A stretch of 64,000 nt of DNA from Amphiduros pacificus (GCA_949316495.1 OX439003.1:18165198-18229197), one strand, 5' to 3'. Positions 1-13,304 are shown, counted from the first letter of the stretch. The notes: generated from the letters alone by a model not told the origin. Program-made: numbers and translations.

Positions 1-3000
1 AGTAAGTGTCATGATAAAGATTAAGCATGCTTTTGATAATTTCATTGAGAAAAGTTTCTAACCTGATTAGAAACTTTTCATGAAAAGTCAGCTGTATGAA
101 TGTGCAAATAATGTATTTTTCAACAGCACAGTATTAGTTCTTTTTCAAAGAAACCTTTCTTGTATATAGGATACACATGAAAAAGATAACATAATTTGAG
201 TTAAAATGCAAAATACATGAATAATGACTCTAACAGTAAAACTGTTCTTTTTCCTTCCCCAAATAGCATACTGGATCCTGACCCATTTACATGTTACCCA
301 GGTGGATTATGTCTATTTGTCACCATAACACAACCTGATTAGCAAACTCTAATCTCTCCTGATTATCTACCAGATAAAACAAATCTACATGATCCAGTGC
401 ATGGATTTACTTTCCTAGTTTTAATCTTTAGGAAGACCTTTAGATGATTTTCAGGACACATGTAAATGTGTAAATGCTTTATCATGTTTATTGATGTCTA
501 CAAGGAAATAGGAGAGCCGAGAAGGAGATTAGTAATTTATTAAACTGGTGTTTTATACTTGTATTCATGATAACTATTAAGTGTAAAGATTTAAAGTTTA
601 AACCACCTGTAAGCATCAATATTTTATCATTATTATTATCAAAATGAAGCAACTATTAAACCATATAGTTTTTAGAGAAGTTTGTCATGGACTTCTTGTG
701 AATTATATATTTCTTTTAAAAAAATCATTAAAGCATTTTTAATTATAATTAACATGTCCAAGTCCTGCCATTTTAGTGCATGTCATGTTTATACCTAATG
801 TAATGCATATATTACAAAATTATGTATTTATTGTCTTCATTTGTGTGACCAAAATGTTTGCTAAACATACAATTTGATGATTCTACATTGTTATAACATA
901 ATATGATAATATAGGCAATTACTACATGTTACAGTGTCAAATCTGGCCAGATGGGTTGACTCATATCATAATTACCCTCACAATATAACGATCATCATAA
1001 TCAATGTCCATATGTACATCAAATAAATTGTGATGAAAGCACTTTTTAAAATACCAATTCTTCATTTAATTATATTAATTCTTCATTTAATTATGTAAAG
1101 AAGAAATATTGAAAGACAGCAAAAATATTATCTGAATCAAGGTGTTAATGATCATTCATTCTTGAATTTCTCTTCTTGACGTTAGATAGTTGGCACTGAA
1201 TTGTAGCACTTACTTACTGTTGAGACAGAGGCCTAACTTTAATTCAGTGTTGTAATAACTTTATATGTAATCACACTCAAGCTGTTGATACTGATGATTA
1301 TTAGTGCTAACTTCATTTATTCCATTTATATAACTATAACATTATCCTGCAGGGCAGCCAAAGTTAATCATAGCATTAATTTCATCCAACCAGTCTACAT
1401 TGATCAACTCTGCCAAGGACTCCTGACCAGCACTTCAGTCTTACCTTGGAGTTGTAGATATGTGTAATATTACTTGGCTGTACAGAGCAATATTATTGGG
1501 ATGCTTTGTGTCTCAAGTATCAGCCAAATTGACCAGTTTGGATTGCATTATTGATCTGCAGCAGCTATCAAATTTGTGCTCTTCATGACCCCCAAGAGTG
1601 CCATAATACAATTCTTGCAAGAAGCAATGTGTGTGCAGTGCATAATACAGTGAAAAACCTCAATTCTAATATTGTTAAGATTTATTTCCATTGAAAATAA
1701 TGTAAACCCAGAACTCAGATATTTTTCTTAATATTTTCTGTACATTTTGTTTCAATAAACACCAAAAATAGACACTCCTTATCAAATACAAATACAAATA
1801 AAAATTTACTACTTTTCTGGAAATGGGTCAAATATTAAATTGGTATATATCACGATAATGACACAGAAATACAAGATTCTGGCAGCTCTGTTATCATTTG
1901 ATTATCATTGTTATCTTTTATAAACATGCTGATAGCTGACTTACTTTTAACTGGTGAAATAATACTCAATTTAGATTAACAATCTTGATACTGAATCCAC
2001 AACCAACCAAAGTTTTGATGATGCAAATATCGGCCCAAGAAAAAGCCCACTGTGTGAACAGTAAAATGGGCCAGCACTGACTGAAATAGTAATATTCACC
2101 TATTATTTTGGCCACCTGACACATAACTTGGTACGAACTTACCAACAGTAAAATGGGCCAGGACTGGCTCAAATAGTAGTATTCACTACTTTGGCCACCT
2201 CACACATAACTTGCAGGGAAAGAGTCTGGTGATAAATTCTCGATTCATATCAATTGTGTAGTTACAGCAGGGATATAATTTTTAGCTGGCAAATTGCCAA
2301 CAACAGACATTTCATTGGTGATGAACAGATTTCTCTTTGATCACATTCAAATTCAGAGATTGGATAAAAATTTTAATTACTTATAGATATTATCTCATTG
2401 ACATAAATGTGGCACAGTCCATAAACAGAATGTGATATGGCAAACTTCACCCAGCTGGGCACAAAAAGCAGAGATCTTTCTCAGTCTCCTATTATCAACA
2501 AACCACTCTTCCTCATTTTTGAAAACAGAGCACTGCCAAAAATCTATGCTTTACAGTGTGATTTGTTTTGGCTCTAAAGAGTGTAAACATGATCAATATG
2601 TGCATGAAAACCTGAAAAGATGAGTTGTGCTCAAGATAAATTATCAAATAATATTACATTTATAACAACCCATAAGGATAGGGTTTTGAGATTTCAAATT
2701 TTGACAATAAAATAACAAGGGGAAAATACATGGCTTCAAATGAACAAAGTAAAGATCTGCCCGAGTTTGTGACAGTGTAAGAGTAGAGGTTTGCATGGCC
2801 ACCAGCATGACCTGTGACTGGTGTAATTATAGGCAGGGCAGGTGTGGCATGTGCATGTGTTATGGCTGCCTATAAGCCATCTGCTGTCTATTCTACCACC
2901 TGAACACCCTAAAGGATTAACTCTTCACTATAATATCAGCATCTCTAGCTTCAGTCTATTGATGGCATTCTTCTCCTCCCTCTCTGCTTCTCCTCTTAAT

Positions 3001-4767
3001 CCAACTCGGCTCATCCACCCAATCTTCTGCACAAGAACAAAGCTTCCTTCTCGTGGTAGGATCAGTGCACGAGAGGCCCCTAACCATCATATTTCTTCCA
3101 AAATAGATCCCCTCTTTGTGGAGACTGACAACTAAGGGAGAGGGGGGACACTTGAAGCAATATGTATGAATGCACCATTGTGGTAGTGTTGATGCCACTA
3201 ACTTATCATTACTGTTAGTTCTGAGAAGATGAATTCATTTTAAAGACAGCCTGTGAGCTTTCTTTTTCTGTAGATTTCTTACCATTAATAATAGTTTTCC
3301 TGTCTATTGCCTTTAACTGTGATAAGGCATCAATTAAATTATAATAGAAAAGAAATTTTATTGATTTTTGTAACCTTACACATTTATTTATCTCATGGTT
3401 CCCAGAAACGAAATCATCAATCTGATTTCAATATTTTAAGCACATAATTCACAAATTTAACGATGAAAGCATGATGAATATTGAACACAACTGGACAAAA
3501 ATGTCACATCCTCTTCACCATTGCATGTAAACAAACACTCAATGATGAGTCTGGCGACTAATGAAAATAACTGTGTGCTTTGGAAATGATTGACATCTAA
3601 AAATCATTCCTCAAGACATTGTTCCTAAATTTATGTGGCCTCAACTTAATTGTCCTCAAAAAAGTGTTTGGAATTTGAAATTGTCCTGTTGCCCTTAGCA
3701 AGCAACGTTTGGCCAAGGCCAACCTTTTATGCTTCCATCAGACATGAAGAAGGGCATGAAACTCAGTCAAAGACAACCCATTGGCCAATTGCTGACCTCA
3801 ATGTTATTTCCCCCATTGAAAAGTACACACCAGAACTGTATAACTTTACCGGAACCAGAACTGTACAGCTCCTCTAAATCTAATCATTCTTAGTGGTGAT
3901 TGACAGGGAGCTTGTAATAAAACTCATACAATTACTCAAATATTTGTTGTCAGTGTCAGCAAAATCAGAGTAGTGTTCTATTCCAATTGAACATTGAATT
4001 CAACCTTGTGTAACCCCTGACAGACTGAGAGAACATCAACATCCACCACCAGCAACGGACGGGAGGGACGCTAACATTCCCACTGAACTCAAGTTAATGA
4101 CGTCATTTTGTGACATTTTCTTCAGCTGCGGCTTGTTACAATGTAATCATGGTAATGACGTCAGGCAACATGGATCATGAACGTTTGACCCCTGTACTAC
4201 ATTGAACAAACTCATAGAGAAAAAATAGATATACTTTCTCTATGGCATACTGAATGAATAACCATGGTTACAAATTTTATTAATTTGGCATGCAGATATA
4301 AAAGTCCTTAAAAATGGGCTAGTCCTGCCAGCCAACATAATTGAATTTTAAATAGGCCAACAATTAACAACTCATTGAACAGAAATATAAGTCTATTACT
4401 TCTTTCTATTTGAGCTGTGTATAGCAAATACATTCTGTATAATAGGACAGTTAAGTCATGACACAATACACATTCCTGATACTGTCAATTTTCACAAATA
4501 CTACAACAATGTATATTGGTCTTGGCGCCTCACTGCCCTCAGCGAATCTCAGCAACTGATCAGTGAAGTTCATTTATTCAAGTTATCTGTCCTGTATTGA
4601 TAATTAAACAGGACGAATCTGCAAATATGAATTCCAAACCCTTCTTGTATATACGCTTATCCTGAAATGTCCAAAAGGACTGACTGGTTTGAGGTGATTG
4701 GGTTTGACTGAATGTGGGCACTGAGGCCAGTGGGTTGAAAGATTCTGCAAGTGCAAAACAAACCTAC
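1..4767. other. Intron 1 of LRCH or intergenic DNA; no recognisable gene
   Basis: Very AT-rich sequence to the left of (downstream of) the LRCH first exon on the minus strand. I looked for the leucine-rich-repeat exons expected next in that gene and saw none, so this is probably the long first intron. Short open frames at about 1285-1467, 2842-3198 and 3650-3877 have no recognisable domain and are best treated as chance. Confidence 0.5.
2058..2214. repeat. Two-copy tandem duplication, about 75 bp each
   Basis: Two imperfect copies, roughly 2058-2132 and 2144-2214, each starting AACAGTAAAATGGGCCAG and ending near ACACATAACTTG. They produce a repetitive but spurious open frame on the minus strand. 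Confidence 0.7.
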
Positions 4768-4939
4768 CTGCTGAGCTGGTGTCGGCCAAATCATATTTGC
4801 TTGCTACTTTGGGGTATTCTTTAAGCTTTCTTCCATTTAACAGTATTTCTCCTGTATGTTGGGCGTCATCAAAAACTTTCTCAATAGTCCGCGAAAGTGA
4901 TGTAGGACTCTGACCGCCCGGACTAAAAGCGGTCGCCAT
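4768..4939 (-). CDS. LRCH (leucine-rich repeat and calponin homology protein), first coding exon, partial
   Basis: This is the first coding exon of an LRCH-family protein. The 57 complete residues after the ATG at 4939 contain the family's conserved N-terminal block that precedes the leucine-rich repeats: a helix (SRTIEKVFDDAQHTGEI), then LNGRKLKEYPK, then YDLADT. In vertebrate LRCH1-4 the matching block reads approximately SGRKLREFP...YDLTDTTQADLS. The exon ends in phase 1 at a consensus donor (CAG/GTAGGT), so the next exon should begin by completing an Asp codon as in the family's ADLSKNR. The first in-frame codon at 4969 is GTG, so I chose the ATG at 4939. LRCH proteins are cytosolic or cortical and have been linked to DOCK-family GEFs and the septin/actin cytoskeleton (family knowledge). 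Later exons with the LRRs and CH domain lie outside the window or far into 1-4767. Confidence 0.8.
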
Positions 4940-5042
4940 TTTGAAAATGAATTTTTGCTCAATGGACACACCAAATTCAGTGACACCGTGTGTTTACATT
5001 GTAAAAAGCTTCGCCTCTGCGGAGTGTGAAAAGAGACAAAAT

Positions 5043-5052
5043 ACGCATGCGT
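5043..5052. promoter_or_regulatory. NRF1-like palindrome in the LRCH 5' flank
   Basis: ACGCATGCGT, about 105 bp upstream of the LRCH ATG, resembles the palindromic NRF1 core (GCGCATGCGC) found in many housekeeping promoters. It sits in a locally less AT-rich stretch. Promoter function is an inference. Confidence 0.3.
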
Positions 5053-5150
5053 CGTGATCCAGTTTTGTACATGTGTTGATTTCCACCAGAGAGCAGTTTG
5101 TCTCTCAATTTACACCAGATGACACTAGTGTCATAGATATAATTATTGCT

Positions 5151-5823
5151 GTCTTGCACCCAGTAGGAATCGTGGCCCAGTAGGAATTCCTACATTGTGC
5201 AACTGCCCAAAGTAGGAATTCCTACTTTGTGCAAATAAGTAGGAATTTTAAGATATATCAATAACTGAGATCACTGGATGCGGCCAATATAATTACAATG
5301 TTTATCAGTTTTCTATTAAATTTTGTATTTAAAAAAAATAACAGACACTTCCTGCTTATTGGCATTGGAGAATGTGGTCACACATTTGGATTGACTCGTA
5401 CATTATAATGGAAATATGACATATTTGGAAATAGAAATGTTGATTGTCATTTTAATTTTACAAAAAATGTACAAACATTTTTTTTTTAATATTTGTGTCT
5501 TAATAATACATTTACAGGCTCACATCCAGATATCTGCCTTTTTGCCAATCAGAAATGTACTGATAAAATCATATTTTATTATGCACACAACTAATATCAG
5601 TGCATGCTCATATAATTATAATTATTTTTATAACAGTCCTACGTTCATAAAGTCCAACATTCATATAGCCTAAACCTCCTCAATGACCTCATTCAGCTTC
5701 CTGATATTTGGATTCTTGACTCTGATATTCCTACTTATTTGCGCAATGTAGGAATTCCTACTCTGTCCTGCACAATGTAGGAATTATTCCTACATTGTGC
5801 AAGATTCCTACTTTGCGCATGAC
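5151..5823. mobile_element. Foldback/MITE-like element with complex inverted termini
   Basis: The left end (5151-5247) and right end (5727-5823) are long inverted repeats of each other. Each arm is itself built from several copies of the palindrome GTAGGAATTCCTAC joined by TTGTGCA/TTGCGCA spacers. The centre is AT-rich and non-coding. Flanks ATTGCT and ATTACT are a possible 6-bp target duplication with one mismatch. No transposase is present, so this is a non-autonomous DNA element, superfamily not assigned. It lies about 210 bp upstream of the LRCH start codon. Confidence 0.75.
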
Positions 5824-6805
5824 ATTACTACAACTTGAACAAGTGCCTTCGACAAAGAGGAGTTGTACTATTTTGCTTGTTCAGCTATCTCTCTCTCACT
5901 TGTACAGCTATCTCACGGTATATTCAGCTATCTCTCACTTATGCAGCTCTGTCTCTCACTCATGTATCCATATCTGATTTGTGCAGCAATCTCTCATTTA
6001 TCATGCAGCTGTTTCATTGTTGCTACTTTTATTGCATTCTCACTTATGCAGTAACCTCTCATCAGTCTCATTTTTCGCTCGCGTTTGTTTTGCCTTTAGG
6101 GCTAGATGTTCGAGGTTTCAAGATGATTAAGCCGTAAGTCTATGGAGCCTACCCCTTTTATCGGTCCATGGCGGCCATGTTTTGGCTTAATAATTCTGCT
6201 TACACCGTCAGATGTCGCATTGGTTTGAGAAGTGATTTGTGAGTGCGTAGTAGAGTAAGAAGATTTTGCCTTGGGTTTTTTTGCCTTGGGATTTTGCAAA
6301 CTTACGCGAGTTTGATTTTTTTAAATCAACACTTGTTTTAGCTATCTCTTATTATTGTACAGCCGATGACAACAGAGCTGCGGGCGACAACAGAGCTGCG
6401 TCTCAGTTTATCAGTTGATTACTATAAGAGAGTCATTGACTATACAGTTCACAACCCTTCTGCTGTTCTTAGAACTGAGCATGTGCAGAACATGAACTTC
6501 CTGCTTACTGGCCGCCATATTGAAATTAAATCGTTGAACAAAACAGAGAATACTTTAGATGCACATTTGATGGGGAAATATTTAACATTAAAACATTTTT
6601 GTAGGTCCCGTTAAGAAAACAAACTATTATTCACAGTTTGCATGTATTATTAATGTTTCTTGATGATTATTTTCCTTGAAAACACAGTTAAAAGTCTTTG
6701 TTTACATGGGCGAAATTATGTGTAATTGACTGCTCAAATATTACTCCCGGAAGTGGTGAAAAGAGGGTGCTCTCTTGTGTTTGAGTGATAATAGGTGAAA
6801 GATCA
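5824..6805. other. Intergenic; degenerate CT-rich repeat, no recognised gene
   Basis: Between about 5880 and 6060 there are several degenerate copies of a CAGCTATCTCTCACTTATG-like unit. Small open frames at 6102-6299 (minus) and 6366-6614 (plus) overlap less AT-rich DNA with GGCGGCCATG and GGCCGCCATATT words typical of invertebrate promoters or first exons, but their translations match no family I know. Confidence 0.35.
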
Positions 6806-7257
6806 GTGAACTGTATACAATACATCTACATCTACATCTATATGTTTACTCGGCAAAACCAAATGGCATCCCGCCGAGAGTGCAAAATTGCACTAGGGGT
6901 GCAGCTGGTCAATACCAGCTGCAGACCAGATTTTACACTCTGGCAAGGGAGTTCCCGAAAGATGCCGAGTTACCAGATTCCAATGTAGTTAAACCAGAGG
7001 GAAGATTATTCCAGGCAGTCAAAGTCCTTGGGAAATAGCTGTATTTATAAGGGTCACAGTTGGTTGCCATTTCTGTATAGCAATTTCCATGGTTTTTCCT
7101 TGTACGAGCTGATTTTATTTTGACACGTTCAGGTAGTTTCAAAGCTATTTCACCATTTATAGCCTTGTAAAATAGAACCAGCCTCTGAGTCCTCCTTCTC
7201 CCTGCTAGGGAATCCCATTTTAGGTCTTCAAGAATTTTTGTTACAGTGCCAATGCAA
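6806..7257 (-). mobile_element. CR1/Jockey-group LINE, 3' end fragment
   Basis: The minus strand encodes the C-terminal tail of a non-LTR reverse transcriptase (FPRTLTAWNNLPSGLTTLE, ending NSLARV), closely matching the tail of the LINE at 29380-29770 (FPNTVTDWNNLPPHLTTLE). The 3' end at about 6806-6840 is a short tandem repeat of ATGTAG, a terminal simple repeat typical of CR1-like elements. The 5' side stops abruptly at 7257, where the Gypsy fossil begins. Confidence 0.8.
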
Positions 7258-9230
7258 TGTGATTGTCCTTAAAAATGGAATTCTTTATTGAACATGGAAC
7301 GTAAACACACATATTAGAAACGAAACGGAGGAGTCACTCCACAACATCTCGACCCCCTTAGATAAATGGTTATTGCTTATAGTGGCATGTTATTCTTTTT
7401 ACTTCAATATGTGAATTTGCCTTTAAAATAAAATGTTCATATCCAATATTGTGAAAATGTCAATTACAAGTTATCTAATGTGTATACTTATAAATGCCAT
7501 ACAAATACTCATACTCATATTTGCAAAACATGATCCTTAGTTATTCTCTTCCCTTTATGAAATAAAATATTTATGGTACTAGTATTAAATCAAATGCTCA
7601 TATTACTCCACAGTATATAAAATATCAATGTCTAAAGCATTGCAAACAACATTTTTGCACAAATGTCATATTCAATATGTTGCTTTGCAAACACCCAATA
7701 TACATCAGATCAATTCAAATTTCACAAGAAACAAAATTTGATGAATGTACCCTTATTCAATAGATTAATACCATGCTACAGGGAGTCTCAAAACTCAAAT
7801 TAAAACTTTCTGCACATATTTTGCCCAGCTACCAGCCACAGACAAGCTTTTCACTTAGACTTCTCATAGTCCTCCCATTTATTAGGCAATCTAACATTTC
7901 TCTTTGGCCTATACATTGACGAAACATGAGTGCTGATTGGAGTACTGATAACAGACTCTCTAGAAACTTGATCAGTCCTGCTTGGACTTCTAGGAGTTTG
8001 ACTTACAGGTGTCGATTGAGACCCTGGATCGGATTGTAGCACAATCGGATCAGATTCGATAGTCGGCTCAATCGACTCAAAGTTGTGATCATCTCGCTCA
8101 AGATCAACCAGAGGGTGCTGATCTGTGACAATTTTCTTAAAATGACTACTATTTCGGGCTTTGACCTCTTGACCTCTTCTGGCTACAATCATAGAGCCCT
8201 TCTTCTCTATGACTTGAAATAGTTCCTTTTGAAATTTTAGTGCCAATTTACCTAATTTCGTGACACTTTCTATCAAGACCTTATCGCCAACATCGGTTTG
8301 CAATGACTTGATATTCTGCCTCGTTTCTGCGTAATGCTTCATCTGAGCCTTCATATTTGTGTCTCTGTCCCTGACCTGATCAGTACCTAACAAAGGCATG
8401 GAAACTTGTGGAACATGTGGAAGTTTCGTCTTGAGAGGGTACCCATTCAACAGAGTTGCTGGAGCTACGCCAGTCACACTATTAGGGGTTGCCCCGTAGT
8501 TTCTCAAAAATCGATTTAACTCCCGTCTCCATGGTTTCCCCTCTAGCTGAGCACACTTAACAGTTTTTCCTGTGGTCTTCATGAGACACTCAGCTCCTCC
8601 ATTTGCCTCAGGCCAGTAGGGATTACTTTTCTATGGACAAATTCTAACTCGTGGGCACACTTCTTGAACTCTGAACCCTGGAATGGACTACCATTGTCAC
8701 TTTTGACCTGTCCAGGAACACCCCTAGACGAAAACAGATTATCTAGCACTCTGATAGTTGCAGACCCAGACTGAGACGTCACTACATTGAACTCAGGAAA
8801 TCTACTGTAGTCATCTAATGCTGCTAGCAAGTAATGCCCTGAGGGCAATTGTCCATAAAAATCAATACTTATGTTCTCCCAGGGACCATTGGGCAACTCA
8901 GTCATTTGCAATGGTTCACGCTGCCTAGCATCATAGGTAGCCTGACAAGCTACACAGCTACTCACTTTCTGCTCTACATGCTTATCAACACCAGGGAACC
9001 ATACTTTCTCTCTCAGAAATGCCTTAGTACAATTCACGCCCTGATGACATTCGTGAGCCAGCTGAACTGTGCATGCTTGCGATGTTTGGGAACCACAAGA
9101 CAAGAACCCCTGAGGATGACGCCATCTTCAGTCATGCTCAATTCGTCTTTTACATTGCGAAACAATTTCAACTGTACAAGGTCAACGTCATTACCCCACA
9201 ACAACAAATTTTCAACGGCTTGTTGCATTC
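7258..9230 (-). mobile_element. Gypsy (Ty3-like) LTR retrotransposon fossil: integrase region and probable 3' LTR
   Basis: Old, broken, 5'-truncated copy with a few breaks. The interval from about 7850 to 9230 encodes the end of pol: a linker from the RNase H side, the integrase zinc-binding region, the integrase catalytic core, and the C-terminal part. It is followed on the minus strand by a probable 3' LTR at 7258-7840, which begins TGTG and ends CACA and carries a polyadenylation signal close to its outer end. No gag, reverse transcriptase or 5' LTR is present. It abuts LINE sequence exactly at 7257, so it most likely inserted into that LINE. Confidence 0.75.
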
Positions 9231-10050
<820 letters not shown>

Positions 10051-10084
10051 TACTACTACAAGTGAACCGACAATAATATGAAAT

Positions 10085-10435
10085 GGCAAAGGTGCAAAAT
10101 TAATATAGTTTTGTCAATAATTGGAGTAAAAAGATTTAACTTGCAATGGTGAAAGAAGTCTTGACAATGCAAGCAAGGTAAACACAGTTGCGTGAGGCTA
10201 TGAGATCAACAATTCTTTCATCTTAATATTACACATATCTACAAAAGACCACAGTTTCGTCAATATTTGGAATAGAGAGATGATTTAACCTGCAATGAAG
10301 ACGTCTTGACGCTGGGAGCAAGGGAAACGTAGTTGTGTGAGGCTACGAGATGCAAACTTCTTTCAACAGAATATTTTATATACAAAAGACCATACCTTTG
10401 TCAATGATTGGAGTAGAAAGATCATATTGACATTG
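10085..10435. repeat. Tandem repeat, about 143-bp unit, 2.4 copies
   Basis: Units start at about 10111, 10256 and 10397 with TTTGTCAATNATTGGAGTA. Each carries TTTAACTTGCAATG and TTGTGTGAGGCTA-like words in the same order. Confidence 0.75.
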
Positions 10436-11453
10436 CAAGTAAGATAAACATGATGACGTCATACAGGAAAGTGTCATCATAGTGACCTCAGACAGGAAAG
10501 TGTTGTCATAGTGATGTCGGGCATAATGATGTCATGGTAACATCATAAATTATGTTAATATGATCATGTACAATACTGCTGTTACCTTTTGGTAAGTTCC
10601 TCCCTCTGTACTGCTTGAAATACTATGTGACCAGGTTTTGGCTATTTTGACTAATATTATAAGAAATGTATGCTATGTCCCTTCAACCTATCTTAATATT
10701 TCATCTTTTTCTTTCCAATGAGCCCAAGATCAAGCCAATCGGTGCAGCGGATGACGTGTTTGAATTAATTAATGAGTTTCTCATTCCTATTCATATTATT
10801 GATAATTATTGGCTCTATAGCAATTAATACCCATCTCATCAAGTTTATTTTGACTGATGTGGGTACCATTATCTGAATCTACAACTGTTATATATGGTTC
10901 AATCCACCAAATCTGATTTGTATGCAATATCAGATTTGTAAGCAATATCACATTTGCCAGCAGATCTATTATTATAATCATAAGATATACAACTACAGTT
11001 GAATTCAGCATTAATATCTACCAATACCATTACTGATATGAGCAAGTTCATCACCTGTGAGGAAGTCAGTGGAGTTGTGTAAAAATGCCAAGGATGAGCT
11101 TTTTAATCTAAACAACATCATTCCCATCTTATATGGTATGAAATGAAAAATGCTTGAAATGCCATTGTGCAGCCATCAGTATGGTCCAGTAAGAAAGAAG
11201 TGCATTACCCAGTGACAATAAGGCATCGTCTGTTAATAAGGAATTTCCACAAAACATAATAAGGAATTTCCACAAAGCATACAATTTCATAGTTTTCAAG
11301 AAATATTTCTTTTGCCATTGAAAACGAGATGTTCTCAGCCTGAATTAAATGTCTTTTTTTCGCCATTATATTTGTTATCACAACGTAATCGCTACGCGTG
11401 ATTCGTGTTTTTCAAATGACTTAAAAGGAGGGTACATTACGTGTTTTTCCCTT
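10436..11453. other. Intergenic; short TGACGTCA-type repeats, no gene seen
   Basis: Between 10450 and 10550 several short words related to GATGACGTCAT and GTCATAGTGA recur, alternating with ACAGGAAAGTGT. The rest is AT-rich and unremarkable. Confidence 0.4.
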
Positions 11454-12306
11454 AAGCCAACATACCTGACAAAAAGAGGAAAGTCTCAGGTAAGGGTACC
11501 GTAGGTAGAGATTAAAAATATGAGCTGGCGTCCTGCTGGGAACACTTGTTTACTGAGATTAGTACTCAGATTAGTGGGGTGTGTAGTCACTTTCACTTGT
11601 CAAAAATAGTGGGCAAATCACTGTACACACATCTGAGCATTATTACTACACGTGTTTCTTATTCAAATTGTGGTTTTATTTGACAATTAAAATAATGATT
11701 GCAATATTTGAATTTATTTCAAATATAGAAATTCTAATTCTATATTGTTAGTAGTGTTTAAACAACGGTGAAACTAGAGAACTATTTCAGAGGTATCAAC
11801 ACCATTTCCAAGAGGTGATCTTTGCACATATGAGTACATGCATTGTTGGCTGATCTCACTGGACAACAGAGAAATGCACATACAGGTGACATGTGACCTG
11901 TTGATTTCCATCCTGTCAGTGACTGATATGGTCAAATATTGACAACTACACATTTTGAAGATCTTGAAAATTGTTTTGGAATATATAATATACCAATCTG
12001 ATTGAATGTATTTAAGAATGAGCATTGTTTGCAGGTATGTTTTAAGTGTTGATGAATTGTAACAACACCTTAGATAGGTACAGTCCATGTTTATTTTTAA
12101 ATGTGGATCCAGGTGAAATGTTGAGTGAGCAATCCTGCCATGAGAAAAGGTCAAAGCATATCATCAGACCTGTGAGACACATAATAATGCTGAAACATTG
12201 GGAACTATTGCATCGCACTGGATTTATTCAGAGATGCTCAAGGTTGGCCTCTTGATCAACTTACTCGAAGTTTAAAGTCTATGATAAATTCTTGAAATTG
12301 GATCCA
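11454..12306 (+). repeat. Long dispersed repeat, copy A (about 0.85 kb)
   Basis: Collinear with 45156-45978 over its whole length: both begin near ACCTGACAAAAAGAGGAAAG and end near CTTGAAATTGGATCCAT, with the same internal order of blocks. Both copies are followed by the same 120-bp satellite-like array and tRNA-like modules, so this looks like the left part of a larger composite repeat. There is no credible protein; the minus-strand open frame at 11774-12154 is shared in part by copy B but looks like chance. Confidence 0.8.
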
Positions 12307-13205
12307 TGTTATAATTCGTTTTTTTCTAAACTGAAATAAAATTGGAATATGAAGATTTCATATTTGTTTTCTGCATATAATTACTATTTTTTATATTTTC
12401 TATGTTGGCAAAAAACATATTCAATTCTATATGTTCTGACATGCATATTGCTAAAATATTACCCCAGTATGAAGATTTTATATTTGTTCACTATATAAAG
12501 TCAGTATTATTCATATTGTCTATGTTTGCAAAATAAAATAATAAAAATTATATTCTTCTGATATGCAAATTGCTCAATAAGAACTCCAATATAAAGATTT
12601 CATTTTTTGGGGGGTATCAAATCATTTCTATTATTTTATATTCTTCTGCATTTGCAATAGACAAATCAATTTATGTTTTCTGAAGTACATATCACTCAAA
12701 CCAAACCCCAATATTAAGATTTCACCTTCAGCATGAAAATAATACTTTTCCCAACCAGGATTCGAACCCTGGACCTTTAGCATAGAAGACAGACATCTTA
12801 ACCACTGAGCCATGTATCACCCTGTGTCAGTACTGTAGAAAACTTGGAGTCACAGCATTGTGTGAAAATTGAAATTGTTCCATTTCTTTGCTAATAAAGA
12901 CATTTTATTTTATTTTTTTGTATTTTCTCCATTTGCCAAAAAAAACAAAACAAAAGAAAAGAAAAAACAAAAGAAAAAAAAAAAAACAAAAGAAAAAACA
13001 AAAGAAAAAACACATTATATGCGTTCTGACTTTCATTCTGCTCTAAAAATACCCCAACATGAAGATTTCACCTTTGAAGATTTCACCTTTGTTTATTGTA
13101 TCGTCATTATTTTTTATAATTTCTATCAAAATAAAAAATGTTTCAATTCTATATGTTCTGATGTGCATGTTGCGAAAATAAAACTTCAAAATGAAGATTT
13201 CAGTT
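12307..13205. repeat. Satellite-like array, monomer about 120 bp
   Basis: Degenerate monomers carry the marker ATGAAGATTTCA at about 12347, 12470, 12590, 12707, 13060, 13077 and 13185, followed by a T-rich stretch, a CTATNTTTGCAAAA block, and ATTCTATATGTTCTGATGTG then CATATTGCTCAAA. The spacing is 117-125 bp where regular. It is interrupted by a tRNA-like module at 12747-12821. Confidence 0.75.
12747..12821 (-). mobile_element. tRNA-like module (SINE head) in the satellite array
   Basis: On the minus strand it has a polymerase III A box (TGGCTCAGTGGT) and a B box (GGTTCGAATCC) in a tRNA-like layout, with a good T arm. The acceptor ends do not pair, so it is a SINE head or tRNA pseudogene rather than a working tRNA. 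Confidence 0.65.
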
Positions 13206-13231
13206 TCAGCATGAATAAAAAAAAAATATAT

Positions 13232-13304
13232 TGTTCCCGGTGGGAATCGAACCCCAGACCTTTAGCATGGGAGACAGATGTCTTACCCACTGAGCCATGT
13301 TGAT
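13232..13304 (-). mobile_element. tRNA-like module (SINE head), second copy
   Basis: Same module as at 12747-12821: minus-strand A box TGGCTCAGTGGG and B box GGTTCGATTCC, joined at its 3' side to a satellite monomer ending TTTCAGCATGAA. The acceptor stem is not convincing. Confidence 0.65.

Noticed and set aside
2956-3198. 80-residue minus-strand frame that could be an LRCH exon
   Set aside because: It contains neither leucine-rich-repeat nor calponin-homology patterns, and no convincing splice sites were seen.
11774-12154. 126-residue minus-strand open frame partly shared with the copy at 45449-45763
   Set aside because: Similarity follows from the DNA repeat; the frames differ by indels and contain no recognisable domain.
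12747-12821. Possible functional tRNA gene
   Set aside because: A and B boxes are good, but the acceptor ends do not pair and the module recurs attached to the same repeat, so it is a SINE head.
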